Shown: in pieces, positions 22,380-33,363 of the stretch
Position numbering within the stretch: position 1 is the stretch's first letter
How the letters are laid out: each line of letters starts with the position of its first letter
Assembly: GCA_003665825.1 (NCBI GenBank)
Contig: QPFY01000012.1
Location: forward strand, 1 to 64,000
DNA from: Microbotryum silenes-acaulis
Taxonomy: Eukaryota > Basidiomycota > Microbotryomycetes > Microbotryales > Microbotryaceae
Reading direction: 5' to 3'
DNA: 64,000 nucleotides
Position numbers and translations under genes: made by a program
The notes under the pieces: model-generated
Told to the model about the DNA's origin: nothing
The model's input: the letters and a program-made list of their open reading frames with translations, nothing else
Database searches by the model: none

Positions 22380-25194
22380 TCAACAATTTCCATATCGCTT
22401 CTTGAGTGCTGTCCAACACTCGTTCCCACCCCATCTGACACGCGTAATCGCATCCGTCATTTCACCTCGTGTCAACTCCTCCATCGCTAGCTCGGCGTTT
22501 TCAGATTCTCGTCCGGGCACCCACAGACTGCTCACTCGGCCTTTTGTTGAGAGTTTCGAGTAGTCCTGCAACAGCATTTCCAAGTAATTGCATTGCGCTT
22601 CGGTCGGGTCTTCCGATCGCCACCGCGTGTTTCGATTGAGTGAGAAGTCGGGGTGCCAGTCAGGGTCGTTGCTAACGAGTTGGTCCATTTCCTTGATCAG
22701 AGATGCCAGATCCTGTGCTTTCCCGAGTATGATCGACTCGGAGAAAATGTCACCATACTCATTTTCATCATCACCGTCCTCGTAACCGGTCGCCTTCCAA
22801 AGTGTTCCATCTATAGACACATGTCCTTCGACTTTGATCTGACGTTTCTGGCCAACCACGAGAACGTAAGCGTCATTGCCGAGCCCAATCCACGCATTGG
22901 GAGTGCTTCGCCACAGGTCAAGGTGACCGGAAGGATCGTCGGGTGAAGAAGCGGCAAGATACTCCGGTGCGGACGCAAAGACGTCATGTGTAAGGTGAGG
23001 AACGATGTCTTGCGCTTGAATAGCACTCATGAATTCGAGTGGCGGTGGTGCCATTTTTTCGCCGTCTCTGGCCGATCGGTCTGTGCAGGCGTGATACGTT
23101 GTCAGCTCCCGTTTGCGAGTGTGCATGAAGGTGGCCTAGAGCTTACGCGCGGTCAAGACATTGTATTTGACATCAAATAGGTTGGGGGAACACGCAAGCC
23201 CGTCGGTGGCGTTTCCGACGAATTCGAACACATGGCAGTGCGTCTTGTTCGTCTCGGGACTCAGGCGCATTCCTCGGCCGAGCATTTGCAACCACCGGGG
23301 CCAGGAATAGGTCGGGTGAACTGCCATGATCGAGTCGATACATGGGAGGTCAACACCTTCAATGAACAGGTCTGCAGCATCATGAAAGAATGTGAATGAG
23401 TGAATGAGGAGCGTGCGTCAAGCTCGTCTGAATCATGCGCGGAGACTTACTGCAATTGATGAGTACATGAATCTCATCGGCTCGAAACAGATCAAGGACT
23501 TTCTCGATCACGTCCTTTGAAGTGGTACCATCAACCGCGCGCGCAAGAACTCCTTGCGCCCGAAACTCGGCCTGCAGTGATTTCGTATGTTGGATGTTGC
23601 ACGCATACACCACAGTGGAAGTGTAGACTCCCTGAATTCTGTTCTTGTACACCGCGACAATGATCTCGTTCACCGTCTTTCGATCAACCACTTCCGCCAA
23701 CGCCTTGAGGACAAAGTCACCATTCTTCCCTTTCCTCCGGACGGATTTGAGATCCAACCCTTCGTCAAGTTTGACGGTGGTGAAACGCATCTCGGACAAC
23801 CATCCTGCAGCAACCATGTCCAACCAAGAAGCGTGCCAGACGATCTTCTCGAAAACCTTGCCGACCGAGACCTCGTCCGCTCGCAAGAGTGTGGCGCTCA
23901 CCCCAATGATCGGGACACACGGTTCGCCGTTCGGTGACATCGTGAAAGGCGTAGGACCGAGGTGGTGGGGGAGTGGTCGTTTACAATCCGTCTTCGAGTG
24001 CTCGAATACATAGGGTTCAACAGTGTTCTGTTCGAGTAGTCGATCGCTCGCTTTGCCGAGTCGTACGAGCCGTGGATCAAAGTGGCGCGTAATCTTGAGG
24101 TAGGTCTCGGCGACGGAATGATGAGCCTGAGGACTCGGAGCAATTGTCTTTAATCACGTCTTGGGAGATGGATACGAAATGGGTTACTCTCACACCTCGT
24201 CAATGATCACAGCCTTGAACGTTGACGGATCATAGCTGTCGAGTCGTTTTTCCAAGCTCTGTGATTACAAAATCTCAGTACGGCCCTTCTTGGTTGTCCC
24301 TTCGCCCCACTCCCCCGCATGGCAGGACACACCTGGCAGGACGCAACCGTGACGTCGGCGCAACCACTCGCATGAAATTCCCCTTGCTCAATTTCGACAC
24401 TCTGACATATAGACCAAGCCCCTTGATCAGCGATCGCGGGACTTTCCTAAAAAACCACCAATTTCTTACCCGCCGAGCCTGGAACGTACAGCATCAGGAA
24501 GAAAGCGCTTTACCGTCTGTGCGGTTTGGTGAACGAGGTGTACAGCTCCGACGACGATGAGAACGCGACGAGCAACAACTCGGGGAGACTCGTCGCTGAT
24601 AATTCTGGGTGGGAGACGAGGGATGAGTGCGGTGAACATGACCGTCTTACCGCTGCCTACGAAAAATTGAATTGTGAGAGCGAGGTCGTAAGCTAGTCTG
24701 GTTCCTGGATTGCGTCGTTCGTACGGGTCCAAGTCACCAGTGGGGGAGGAGATTGCCAAACGGGTGAGGTCCGTGTTCTCCAAGATGTCTAGCACAGCAT
24801 TGATGCAATCGATCTGATACGGTCTCAGTTTGAGGAGGGGGGAAGAGGAGCCATCGCTGTCGATGCGAGAGGTATTGCGGTCGGTGACGCTGTCGTCGTG
24901 GTTAGGAGCGGAAAGGGGCCGTGCCGAGTCGTTCGTGGTCACGTGGGGAACCACTGGCTGCGAATTGGCCGGGGACGATAACCACTTTGCGACTAATTCC
25001 GCCGATGACTTGAAAGTCGACCCAAGGGCGTAAGAGGTGGATATGGGGCGACGACTGTCCAACCGCAAACGGTTGATGAAATAAAGAGGTGGTGGGACAC
25101 GTTGCCCACTCAACCCGATCCGAGTGGGGTGGGGGATACGAGTTCCGACGCAGCTTTGTCGCATCCAGAAAGGGAAAATGTTGACCGCCTTCAT
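22380..25194 (-). CDS. IRC3: Irc3-like mitochondrial DEAH helicase
   Basis: This is a superfamily 2 helicase with all core motifs. They are LRPYQIDCINAVLDIL (Q-like motif), SPTGSGKT (Walker A), IIDEAHHS (Walker B), GVSATL (motif III), FIEGVDLP (motif V) and QMLGRGMRLS (motif VI). The architecture and the Arg/Ser-rich N-terminus (residues 1-60, a probable mitochondrial presequence) fit the Irc3 family, which acts on branched mitochondrial DNA in yeast. Exon 1 is 25194-24738 and exon 2 begins at 24656; several further introns follow. Introns interrupt Walker A between Thr and the next Gly-Ser and fall exactly between DE and AH of DEAH. The last exons encode a family-variable C-terminus ending at 22380. 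The gene symbol is assigned by motif pattern; a related mitochondrial helicase is possible. Confidence 0.85.
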
Positions 25195-26154
25195 GCTAGA
25201 GACGAGGCGCTACGGGTCCGAGTGCTGGAGTCGGAGTATTAGGCCGCATCGAAGAGCGCTACAGCCCCATGTTGGGAAGGCCGAATCCTCTCGCGCGCTA
25301 GTCTCAGGAGGTGATCGCCGAAGGGACTGTGATCGCCGGTGGCGGTCGTCGGCGCGTCATCATGGCAAGAGGCCGCGCCTGCCTCCATTTCTCGTGTGGG
25401 CACTTCGCTAGAGATTTAAAAGGATTTCCCACTCGGATTTGCTCGGATCGGTATCGAACACCATTCAAAACATGGGTCATTGATGAGTCACATGGAAGGA
25501 GTGAATGTGGACCGCTCAAGTGGCAGTAGTGCCTTACCTTCGCGAGCTCGAACCGGCGGCCGGACAAGACCAGCGAAGATTAAATCCACGATGAAGGTGA
25601 TCGATCCTCGGCAATCGTTCGGCCGTTGGTCCAGGGTTTAAGCTGATCATGCCGGCGCAGAGCAATGTTTGAGCGAATCATCACGTGTTCCCTGTGAACT
25701 ACATGACGACAGTTTTACTCATCAGTCACCGGGTCCAGTTCCACCAAGTTTCAAGTCAAACGCCATAACGAAATGCTTCTGTCAATTCTGCACTCTAGAC
25801 CTTCAGTCGACTCGATCGTTTTGCGCGAGATCGACCGATTCGGATCTGAAGGTACAAAGACATGCGATCGTACTCATAGCACTACTTCAAGCCATGGGTG
25901 AGTACGTCTCGAATATCGGATTGCTCATATTTAGCGCTGCAGATCAACCCGAGCTCAGGCGCTCCCGAGACCTCGGCTCGCTGCGAAGATCCAAAAATCG
26001 TGGTGCCCCACATCCAAGTCCCGACCGCTCGAGCAAGTCGGTTGCCATATATCTCTTTCGGGAATCCGACGATTCGGAGAGAAGCTACTAACTTCCATCG
26101 ACAGCTCATATCGCGATGGAAAGTTCTCAGGTGGCGTTATAGCCCACCTGGCAC
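25195..26154. other. Spacer, nothing recognised
   Basis: Gene-poor stretch between the helicase gene and the retrotransposon cluster. The open frames (for example 25669-26091) show no recognisable protein. Confidence 0.45.
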
Positions 26155-26510
26155 GAAGAGGCGAATTTGCAGTTCTCGCAGGCGCCACTGTGAAGGGATG
26201 TACTGAACAATTTCGATGAATAGCACGAGGTCTGTGGTGTACAGGAGACTGAGTCAACGCTTGACATGGTCCTCCTTCCCTGGAAACCGAACCACGCCCC
26301 CAAGCCGACGAAGCTTGCGAATAGTGAAACGGTGAGCCCAAAGAAGTTGAAGTACCGAGGATGGGGATCCTTCTTGAGAGGTATCCGAGCAAGTCACACC
26401 GCGGTCTTGGACAGCAAAGTATTTGCCCTGAGCCCCTGACCCACACGCGACCCCACGGCGGCTGAGCGGCTTCCTTTAGAGTGCTGCCGAAACCCCGGTC
26501 GATGACCAAG
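26155..26510 (-). mobile_element. Non-LTR retrotransposon fragment
   Basis: Around 26262-26290 the sequence GCTTGACATGGTCCTCC...CCCTGG matches GCTTGACACGATCCTCC...CCCTGG at about 28074-28100 of the next element. The minus-strand peptides SREGGPCQAL and PREGGSCQAF also correspond. It is a short, decayed third copy; its boundaries are approximate. Confidence 0.55.
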
Positions 26511-26527
26511 TCATTTCTTTCAGCCCC

Positions 26528-28107
26528 CCCTTTTTTTTGTAGAATGCTCTTTTTTTTTTTTTTTGACTGGGGCTCATAAATTGCTATCCTTCGGGTTGGC
26601 TGGGACCGCTACAAAAAGAGCTAAAGGAGGTTATAAAGCAACGACGGCGAGCAGTTGGGTGAAAGTCAAACCCCTGCGCGCAAAGAGCGCTGCGCAGATC
26701 AAAGCCCGCCGAGCACCTAACGCGGACTCCAACGGGCGGTGAGTACTGCTGCCGCTTCACGTCCCAAGAGCGGGAGCGAAGATACTCGAAAACCAGGCAA
26801 GAGCGCCTAGAGAAAGAAGGGGGAGAGTATACAGAAAGTCACGACTGGGAATAGGGAGAACCAGGAATACTAAGACAGAGAGGAGGGGAACACACCCGAG
26901 GGGCCAAGGGAGGGGGTCGAAGCCGGAGGTAGAGGTCCCCAGGGACTAACAGGCCGCAGCCAAGCCCCAGCTACTCGTCACCCCGACAGCGCCTGATGTC
27001 CTCCCTTGGCTGAGTCTCGAGTGCTGGCTGTTGAGCCGTTGGGGCCGAGCGAAAGACGATCCAATACAACGAAACGAGCCTCGCCTTGACGCGAGGATAT
27101 TGACCAAGAACGAGCGACCTTTCTTCCCGAGCCATGCCGTAGATCTTGACCAACGCGAACGAAAGAACCATTCGACGGAATCCAACACACGGCTTAGGAG
27201 TAAAAGGAGAAGTGGCTGAAGCGTAGTCAACAACTGAGCAACAGGAATGAGAAGAGGAAGGGAAGGGAAAAGGGGGGGAAAGGAGAGGGGAGAACTTCAC
27301 AAAGCCTCCAACGCAAAGACGATCGACCGGGCTTGCCGATCCATCCAAGAACGAAGACCGCTACTGCGCAAAGTAGAGAGAGAAAGAGAGGTGCGCAGCC
27401 TTCCACTGCGCAACAAGTTTCAAGACAGTCAGCTTCTGAAAGAAAAGTCGACCTCCGAAAAAGAAGGGAGGAAAATAGGAAGGAAGGACTTAACTCGGTC
27501 ATCATACCTCCCAATCTCGAGCCCCAGGCACAAAGCCCGCTCGAGAGAGAAAATCTCGCTCGAACGCTCTGAGTGCACTGGGCAGCGAGGGAGGGGCCAC
27601 GACCTTGTCCAGCTCGAACCGCTGATGAACGCGCCAGCGGAGCAGGTGCAGCCGCTGGAAGCCGATCGCGCAAGCCAGCCGAACCCACATCCATTTCGAG
27701 GTCGTTCTCCCACGACCCCGCAAAAGGGGGAGCTCCATAGTCAGCTGTTCCGGAGTGAACGTCGACGGATCGACGTCGGTATCCTCGATGCCGAGCTTGT
27801 CGAACAGAATGCGCAGCACCCCGCCCCAGAAGCTGGTCGAGTACGCGCACTCGAAAAAGTAGTGCGACACCGTCTCGATGACCGCTGCATCGTTGCCACA
27901 GAACAGACACGTCGGCGAAGAGGCATGACCCTGAGTATGCTGCCTCTTGCGCGTCGGCGTCACGTCGTACATGAGCCGCCAGTGGGTGTCCTGCTCCACA
28001 GCAGACGCGAACCGGTCATGAAGCCATCTCCAGAAGCGTTTCCTATCGCTCTGAAAAGTCCCATCAGGGAAACGCTTGACACGATCCTCCCTCCCTGGGA
28101 ACCGCAT
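26528..28107 (-). mobile_element. LINE 3' part with zf-RVT domain (element 2)
   Basis: The minus-strand frame 28107-27502 (201 codons) is the C-terminal end of a non-LTR retrotransposon polyprotein. It has CLFCGNDAAVIETVSHYFFE followed by aromatic and Trp residues, the C-x2-C...H-x3-5-C/E pattern of the zf-RVT zinc-binding domain. The 3' untranslated part extends to a run of A on the minus strand at 26528-26536, preceded by TTCTAC; a longer A run follows at 26549-26566. Reverse transcriptase and endonuclease are absent. The frame is cut at 28108 by the A-tail of the next element, which indicates nesting or two abutting 5'-truncated insertions. Confidence 0.75.
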
Positions 28108-29835
28108 CTTTTTTTTTTTTGTAGAAACTGTTCATCATATTGCCCCCAATTCCTGTTCCCCCTGATTGGCCTACGGAAAAACTAGATGGAAGTCGACGAT
28201 GATAACACAAACCGCCCGTAAGATGCGAGAAACGGGCCGGTGTCCACCAATCCGATACTTGGGATTCAAGTGCCCCAGCCAAGCGGTTGCTCCCCCTCAG
28301 GAGACGAATGAGAGAGAGAGAAGGAGAGAAAGAGTAATAAAACGATTTACTAACGACAAGAGGCCCACCCCGCACCCACTTCCCAACTCGGTCGAGACAA
28401 AGACAGGAGAGCGACTGCGCAACTACCCTGACCCACGAAGCCCCAAGTCTATGCTCGGTCACAGCAAGACGCGGTGGAGGTCCCTCAAAACCTCCACCTC
28501 AGCAGTCCCTGGCCCCTCAAAGCCGACTTTCTGCCTGTGTCTGCTGATCCCTCCCTTGACTCAGAACCCCGAAGCCAAAGAGCGCGAGCCACCGTCGAGT
28601 CAATCCCAAATCGCGAGCCGGTCCATGAGCAACGAAAGCAGACCTGTAATAGATGAAAGATGAAAGCAAGATATTTAGTATACAGTTTTGGAAGAGGAAG
28701 TGTGATGTGGTGTGTGTGTGTGTGTGTGTGTGGGATGGTGGGGGGAAATCGAACCCAGCCTCTACTGCCCTCGCCCGCCCCTTGCTCCTCCCGCCCTCAA
28801 CTTCATCCTCTCCACGCTTTCCATCCTCGTCCCGTGCTTCTGCATCCTCCATCTCCCACTGCTGATCATCTCCAAAACCATCCCCGTGAAGATCTCGATC
28901 GTCCTGCCCGCCCCTTCCTGTTCGCTGAGCTTGGCCTTGAGCTTGGGGAGGCCAAAGAGCCGTTGCAGTGTCGTGTACTGGGCGTCCTTGATCGTGTCGC
29001 ACCCGAGTGCGTCGCAGAGCACGCCCCTTGCCGCGATCCAGACGTTCCGCGAGTCAACGCAGTCGAAAAAGTAGTGGTCGGTGTCGTCCACCGGCGCTTT
29101 GCAGACGAGGCACGCGGGAGAAGTGTCGTGGTTTTGTTGGTGCTGCAGCTTGCGCGTCGGGGTGAAGCGGAGAATCAGCTTGAACCAAACTTCCCTCTCC
29201 CTCGCCGTCAGTGCCTTCGAGTTGACCGCCTTCCAGAAGCTCCTGAGATCGTCCGGCTGCGGTGGTCCCTTGAGCCCGAGCGTGTTGGTAAAGGCCTTCG
29301 CGTTCAGGACCCGGCGGATGCGACGGATCGTGTAGGGTCGAGCCATGTTCAGAAGCTTGTACTGGCTCGCCTGTTGTGGAAGCACCGGGTCCGGAAGGCG
29401 CTGCTCCATTGCGAAGCGGGCCACGGGCTTGGGGAGGATCGCCTCGAGCAGTGCGCTGGTGCCGATCCGGGGAGGCACGTTGAGCCGTCCCGCCGCCACC
29501 GCCGCCGCCAAGGGCGTGTTCTTGTGTCGATCGACAGTGAACCGGTACCAGGCCGCGATTGCCAGTCGCTGTGGGAGCCCGCATCGATCGTACTCGCTGT
29601 TGTCGCCGAGCACATCCGCCGGCGGCGTCCAGAGGTGAAACCCCCCACCCGCATACAACTCGCGCCGATAGAGATCCGCCACCTTCGGGTAGCCCTGGAG
29701 ACGAAGGTAGTCAGGTACATGAACCGCGTCGATGGTCTGTTTCCCTCTGATGGGGGTGTGGAGGCTGCCGAGCAGGGTGGGCAGCGCGAGCAGGTTCGCG
29801 GTGGTCAAGGCCCTCGGGTTGACCTGCAGAGTCAC
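28108..29835 (-). mobile_element. LINE 3' part with zf-RVT domain (element 1)
   Basis: The minus-strand frame 29835-28762 (357 codons) ends in a zf-RVT-type zinc motif (CLVCKAPVDDTDHYFFDC) after an alpha-helical linker with LILRFTPTRKLQHQQ. It belongs to the same broad family as element 2 but is clearly a different lineage. A 3' untranslated region of about 650 bp ends with TTCTAC and an A12 tract on the minus strand (T run at 28108-28119). Reverse transcriptase is missing, so the copy is 5'-truncated. Its upstream edge lies about 60 bp from an initiator tRNA gene. Confidence 0.8.
28709..28732 (+). repeat. (GT)n microsatellite
   Basis: A run of about ten TG dinucleotides inside the 3' untranslated region of LINE element 1. 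Confidence 0.9.
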
Positions 29836-29893
29836 GTGACTTTGTGCACAACCATATATTTGCCAGCTTGAGCTGACGTCACATCCAAGTTTC

Positions 29894-29984
29894 AGCGTCT
29901 TGGAGCAGCTGGTAGCTCGTTGGGCTCATACTTCATACAAATTAAGCGACCCAAAGGTCGTCGGATCGAAACCGACAGACGCTA
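29894..29984 (+). tRNA. Initiator tRNA-Met(CAT) with 18-nt intron
   Basis: All arms can be drawn. The acceptor stem is AGCGTCT (29894-29900) with AGACGCT (29977-29983), and the discriminator is A. The D stem is GAGC/GCTC. The anticodon stem is TTGGG (29920-29924) with CCCAA (29950-29954), and the anticodon CAT is at 29927-29929. The variable loop is AGGTC. The T stem is GTCGG/CCGAC with loop ATCGAAA. An A1:T72 pair, three G:C pairs in the anticodon stem, the loop CTCATA/A and A at position 54 are hallmarks of the eukaryotic initiator. An intron of 18 nt (29931-29948) sits at the standard site one base after the anticodon plus 37; its third-last base G can pair with C32. Confidence 0.93.
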
Positions 29985-29991
29985 GAATCTA

Positions 29992-29997
29992 TTTTTT
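29992..29997 (+). terminator. Pol III T6 terminator
   Basis: A run of six T starting eight bases after the tRNA 3' end, the standard RNA polymerase III termination signal. Confidence 0.85.
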
Positions 29998-30335
29998 GGC
30001 CTTGGTCTTCGCATCTCAAGAGATGCAGTTGCGTTCTTTTTGCGCTTACTGGCACGGTCTCTGCTCCACCTCATCTTTTTTTGGCACACACTCTCGCCGT
30101 CCCGTCAGGATTGAAACGAGAGATGTGGCGCTTGGAACTTGAGAGGATCCCGCTCGAGCTCGACCTCGATCAATCAAAGCTGGAAAGCCCTCACTATGAC
30201 ACTATGAGTTCTCTCCTCATACAGCACTCGGTGACCGTTTCTCACACTCCATAAATTGAGATCATATCTACTTCATTCGCACACATCGTCCTACATGACT
30301 GTCTCAAGGATCGACCGGGTTTCCTCCCTTCCGCT
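29998..30335. other. Spacer, nothing recognised
   Basis: The region between the tRNA terminator and the 3' end of the profilin gene. No gene is seen; it probably includes the profilin 3' UTR. Confidence 0.5.
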
Positions 30336-31311
30336 TCAGAACCCAACACCGATCAAGTAGTCCGCCAATTCTGCATCAAGAAAATATAGTGATGAGTCGA
30401 ATTGGTGTTAGGGTTCGATTGGGAAAGTTGGACGTACCCTCAACGATCTTGGTCGCCTCCCCTGGTAGGGTTGGGTGCGAGTACTCGGCGACGAGCACGG
30501 CCTGGCTCGTCTTGACGAGGACGATACCGTCGGCCTGAAGTGGGAAAACATGAAGTGATCTGGTCAGCATGGATGGTCAAAATGGGTTCCTGATCCTCGA
30601 TCTTGACCCTCCCTCCGGCCTCGCTCGAGTTGATCGGCCATGACGTGGAGGGCCATCAGCTCGCCCCCCCATCGGTCGTCATGCTCTGCTGCCCACTGCC
30701 TCTTTTGCATTCTGTGCTCATTAGATTGGAGTAAAGTGCACTACTGACCGCCTTTTTCCCGTAGATACTCCTGTCATTGGCGGCGAGGGTGAAGAACTTG
30801 TTACCTGCCGCTCGAATGCCATTCGCCTTTGGGTATCCCAATCTGAAACCCAATCAGCTCTTCAAAATAAAACAAAATAAAAAAATAATCTTTTGGCGAG
30901 GGAAAACGCACCTGCGCACTCGAAGGATCACTGAACGCTTTGACGATGTTGGCCTGTTCGTCCGAGGTGAGCTCGTAGCCGGTTGAAGAGGCCCATACGC
31001 CTCCCTGTTGACCGAGGATCGCGCAACGGGTGATCTTGCCCGTGCCGATCAAGTTCGAGTCGCAGTCTGTGTGGGCAAGGGTGCGACAAAGTTGTGGCAA
31101 AGGGTGGCACAGGGTGGTCAGGGGAGGGGCGGGGGGAGGAGGAGTGAGCGAATGAGGCGGGGATGACGAGTGGAGAATGTCTGGGTCTGGGTCTGGGTCT
31201 GGGTCTGCTTACACACTGTGTGTGGGCAAGGGTACGAGATCGCGCAAGGGTCAGCGTTGGTCTCAAGTTGACTTGAGGCGTTCACGACCTGAGCTGACCT
31301 TGCCACGACAT
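30336..31311 (-). CDS. PFY1: Profilin
   Basis: Profilin binds actin monomers, proline-rich ligands and phosphoinositides, and promotes filament growth at the cell cortex. The spliced product is 126 residues, the usual fungal length. It starts MSWQ and contains the family landmarks SNLIGTGK, GGVWASS, GIRAAGNKFFTL, RSIYGKK and PGEATKIVE, and it ends LADYLIGVGF. Exons run 31311-31299 (13 nt), a 3-nt exon at 31215-31213 (TGT), 31066-30912 and 30826-30749, then an exon beginning GCCGACGG and a short last exon ending with TGA at 30336-30338. Without the 3-nt exon the protein would lose one residue in the N-terminal helix. The gene is divergent from TPI, 225 bp apart. Confidence 0.95.
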
Positions 31312-31536
31312 GATGTGCTGTTGCTGATGAGGAAGGGTTGAAGCAGAGAGTGGCGCAGAGAGTGGAGACCAGCAACCCGAAGCCGAGTCCGAGCCTAATA
31401 ATGCCCGCGCGTGTCTAATGGGCAATTGAATCGGTAAGGACCTCTCTGACAGATCGATCCAAGAGCGAGAGCGCGCTCGTCAGTTTCACTTCCCACTCCA
31501 CCTCCCACCCACTCTTCAGCTCGTTTTTGATTCAAC
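31312..31536. promoter_or_regulatory. Shared divergent promoter of profilin and TPI genes
   Basis: Only 225 bp separate the two start codons, so both promoters and 5' UTRs must lie here (together with the TPI first intron downstream). Both genes are normally strongly expressed. I could not identify a convincing TATA box. Confidence 0.6.
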
Positions 31537-32967
<1,431 letters not shown>

Positions 32968-33363
32968 ATTGGCGTAAAGACGTATGCTTGCTCCGTGATC
33001 TCCACTTGATTTTGGGTCGTCGAGGCCGGGCTCGTCGCAGTCAGCTAGGGTATGATATATCGCCTTTTCGAATGCAATCTGAACACCTACTCGATCCTCT
33101 ATCTACGAAGCAGAGGAAGAATCGTCGCAAAAGGCTGAGCCAGGTGGAGCCACGAGTCTTCGACGCTCTTCACTGCATCGCGTCTCGTGCGCATTTCTCG
33201 AAATGTTCATAAGAGGTTGAATTCACAGTGAGATCGTTATGAACCGTAATCCTGCATAAACACATCAAAAATTCGAATCCCGTATCCAACATATCCGAGA
33301 AAAGTAAAAAAAAAATGCGCAAACATATACCACCGAGCCTCCTCCCCCCCCCCCCCCCCCCGT
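32968..33363. other. Convergent 3' region with C17 tract
   Basis: 3' flanks of TPI and of the large minus-strand gene. It contains an A-rich stretch near 33306-33316 and seventeen C at 33345-33361. No gene was found. Confidence 0.6.
33345..33361. repeat. C17 homopolymer tract
   Basis: Seventeen C on the plus strand. In the transcript of the minus-strand gene this is a G17 run starting two bases after the TGA stop (33364-33366), so it would form the very start of the 3' UTR. Confidence 0.92.

Noticed and set aside
28660..29871. 403-codon plus-strand ORF
   Set aside because: It is the antisense shadow of the LINE C-terminal frame, which has a recognisable zf-RVT motif.
29900..30142. 80-codon plus-strand ORF
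   Set aside because: Its first part is the initiator tRNA read as protein; the rest has no family.
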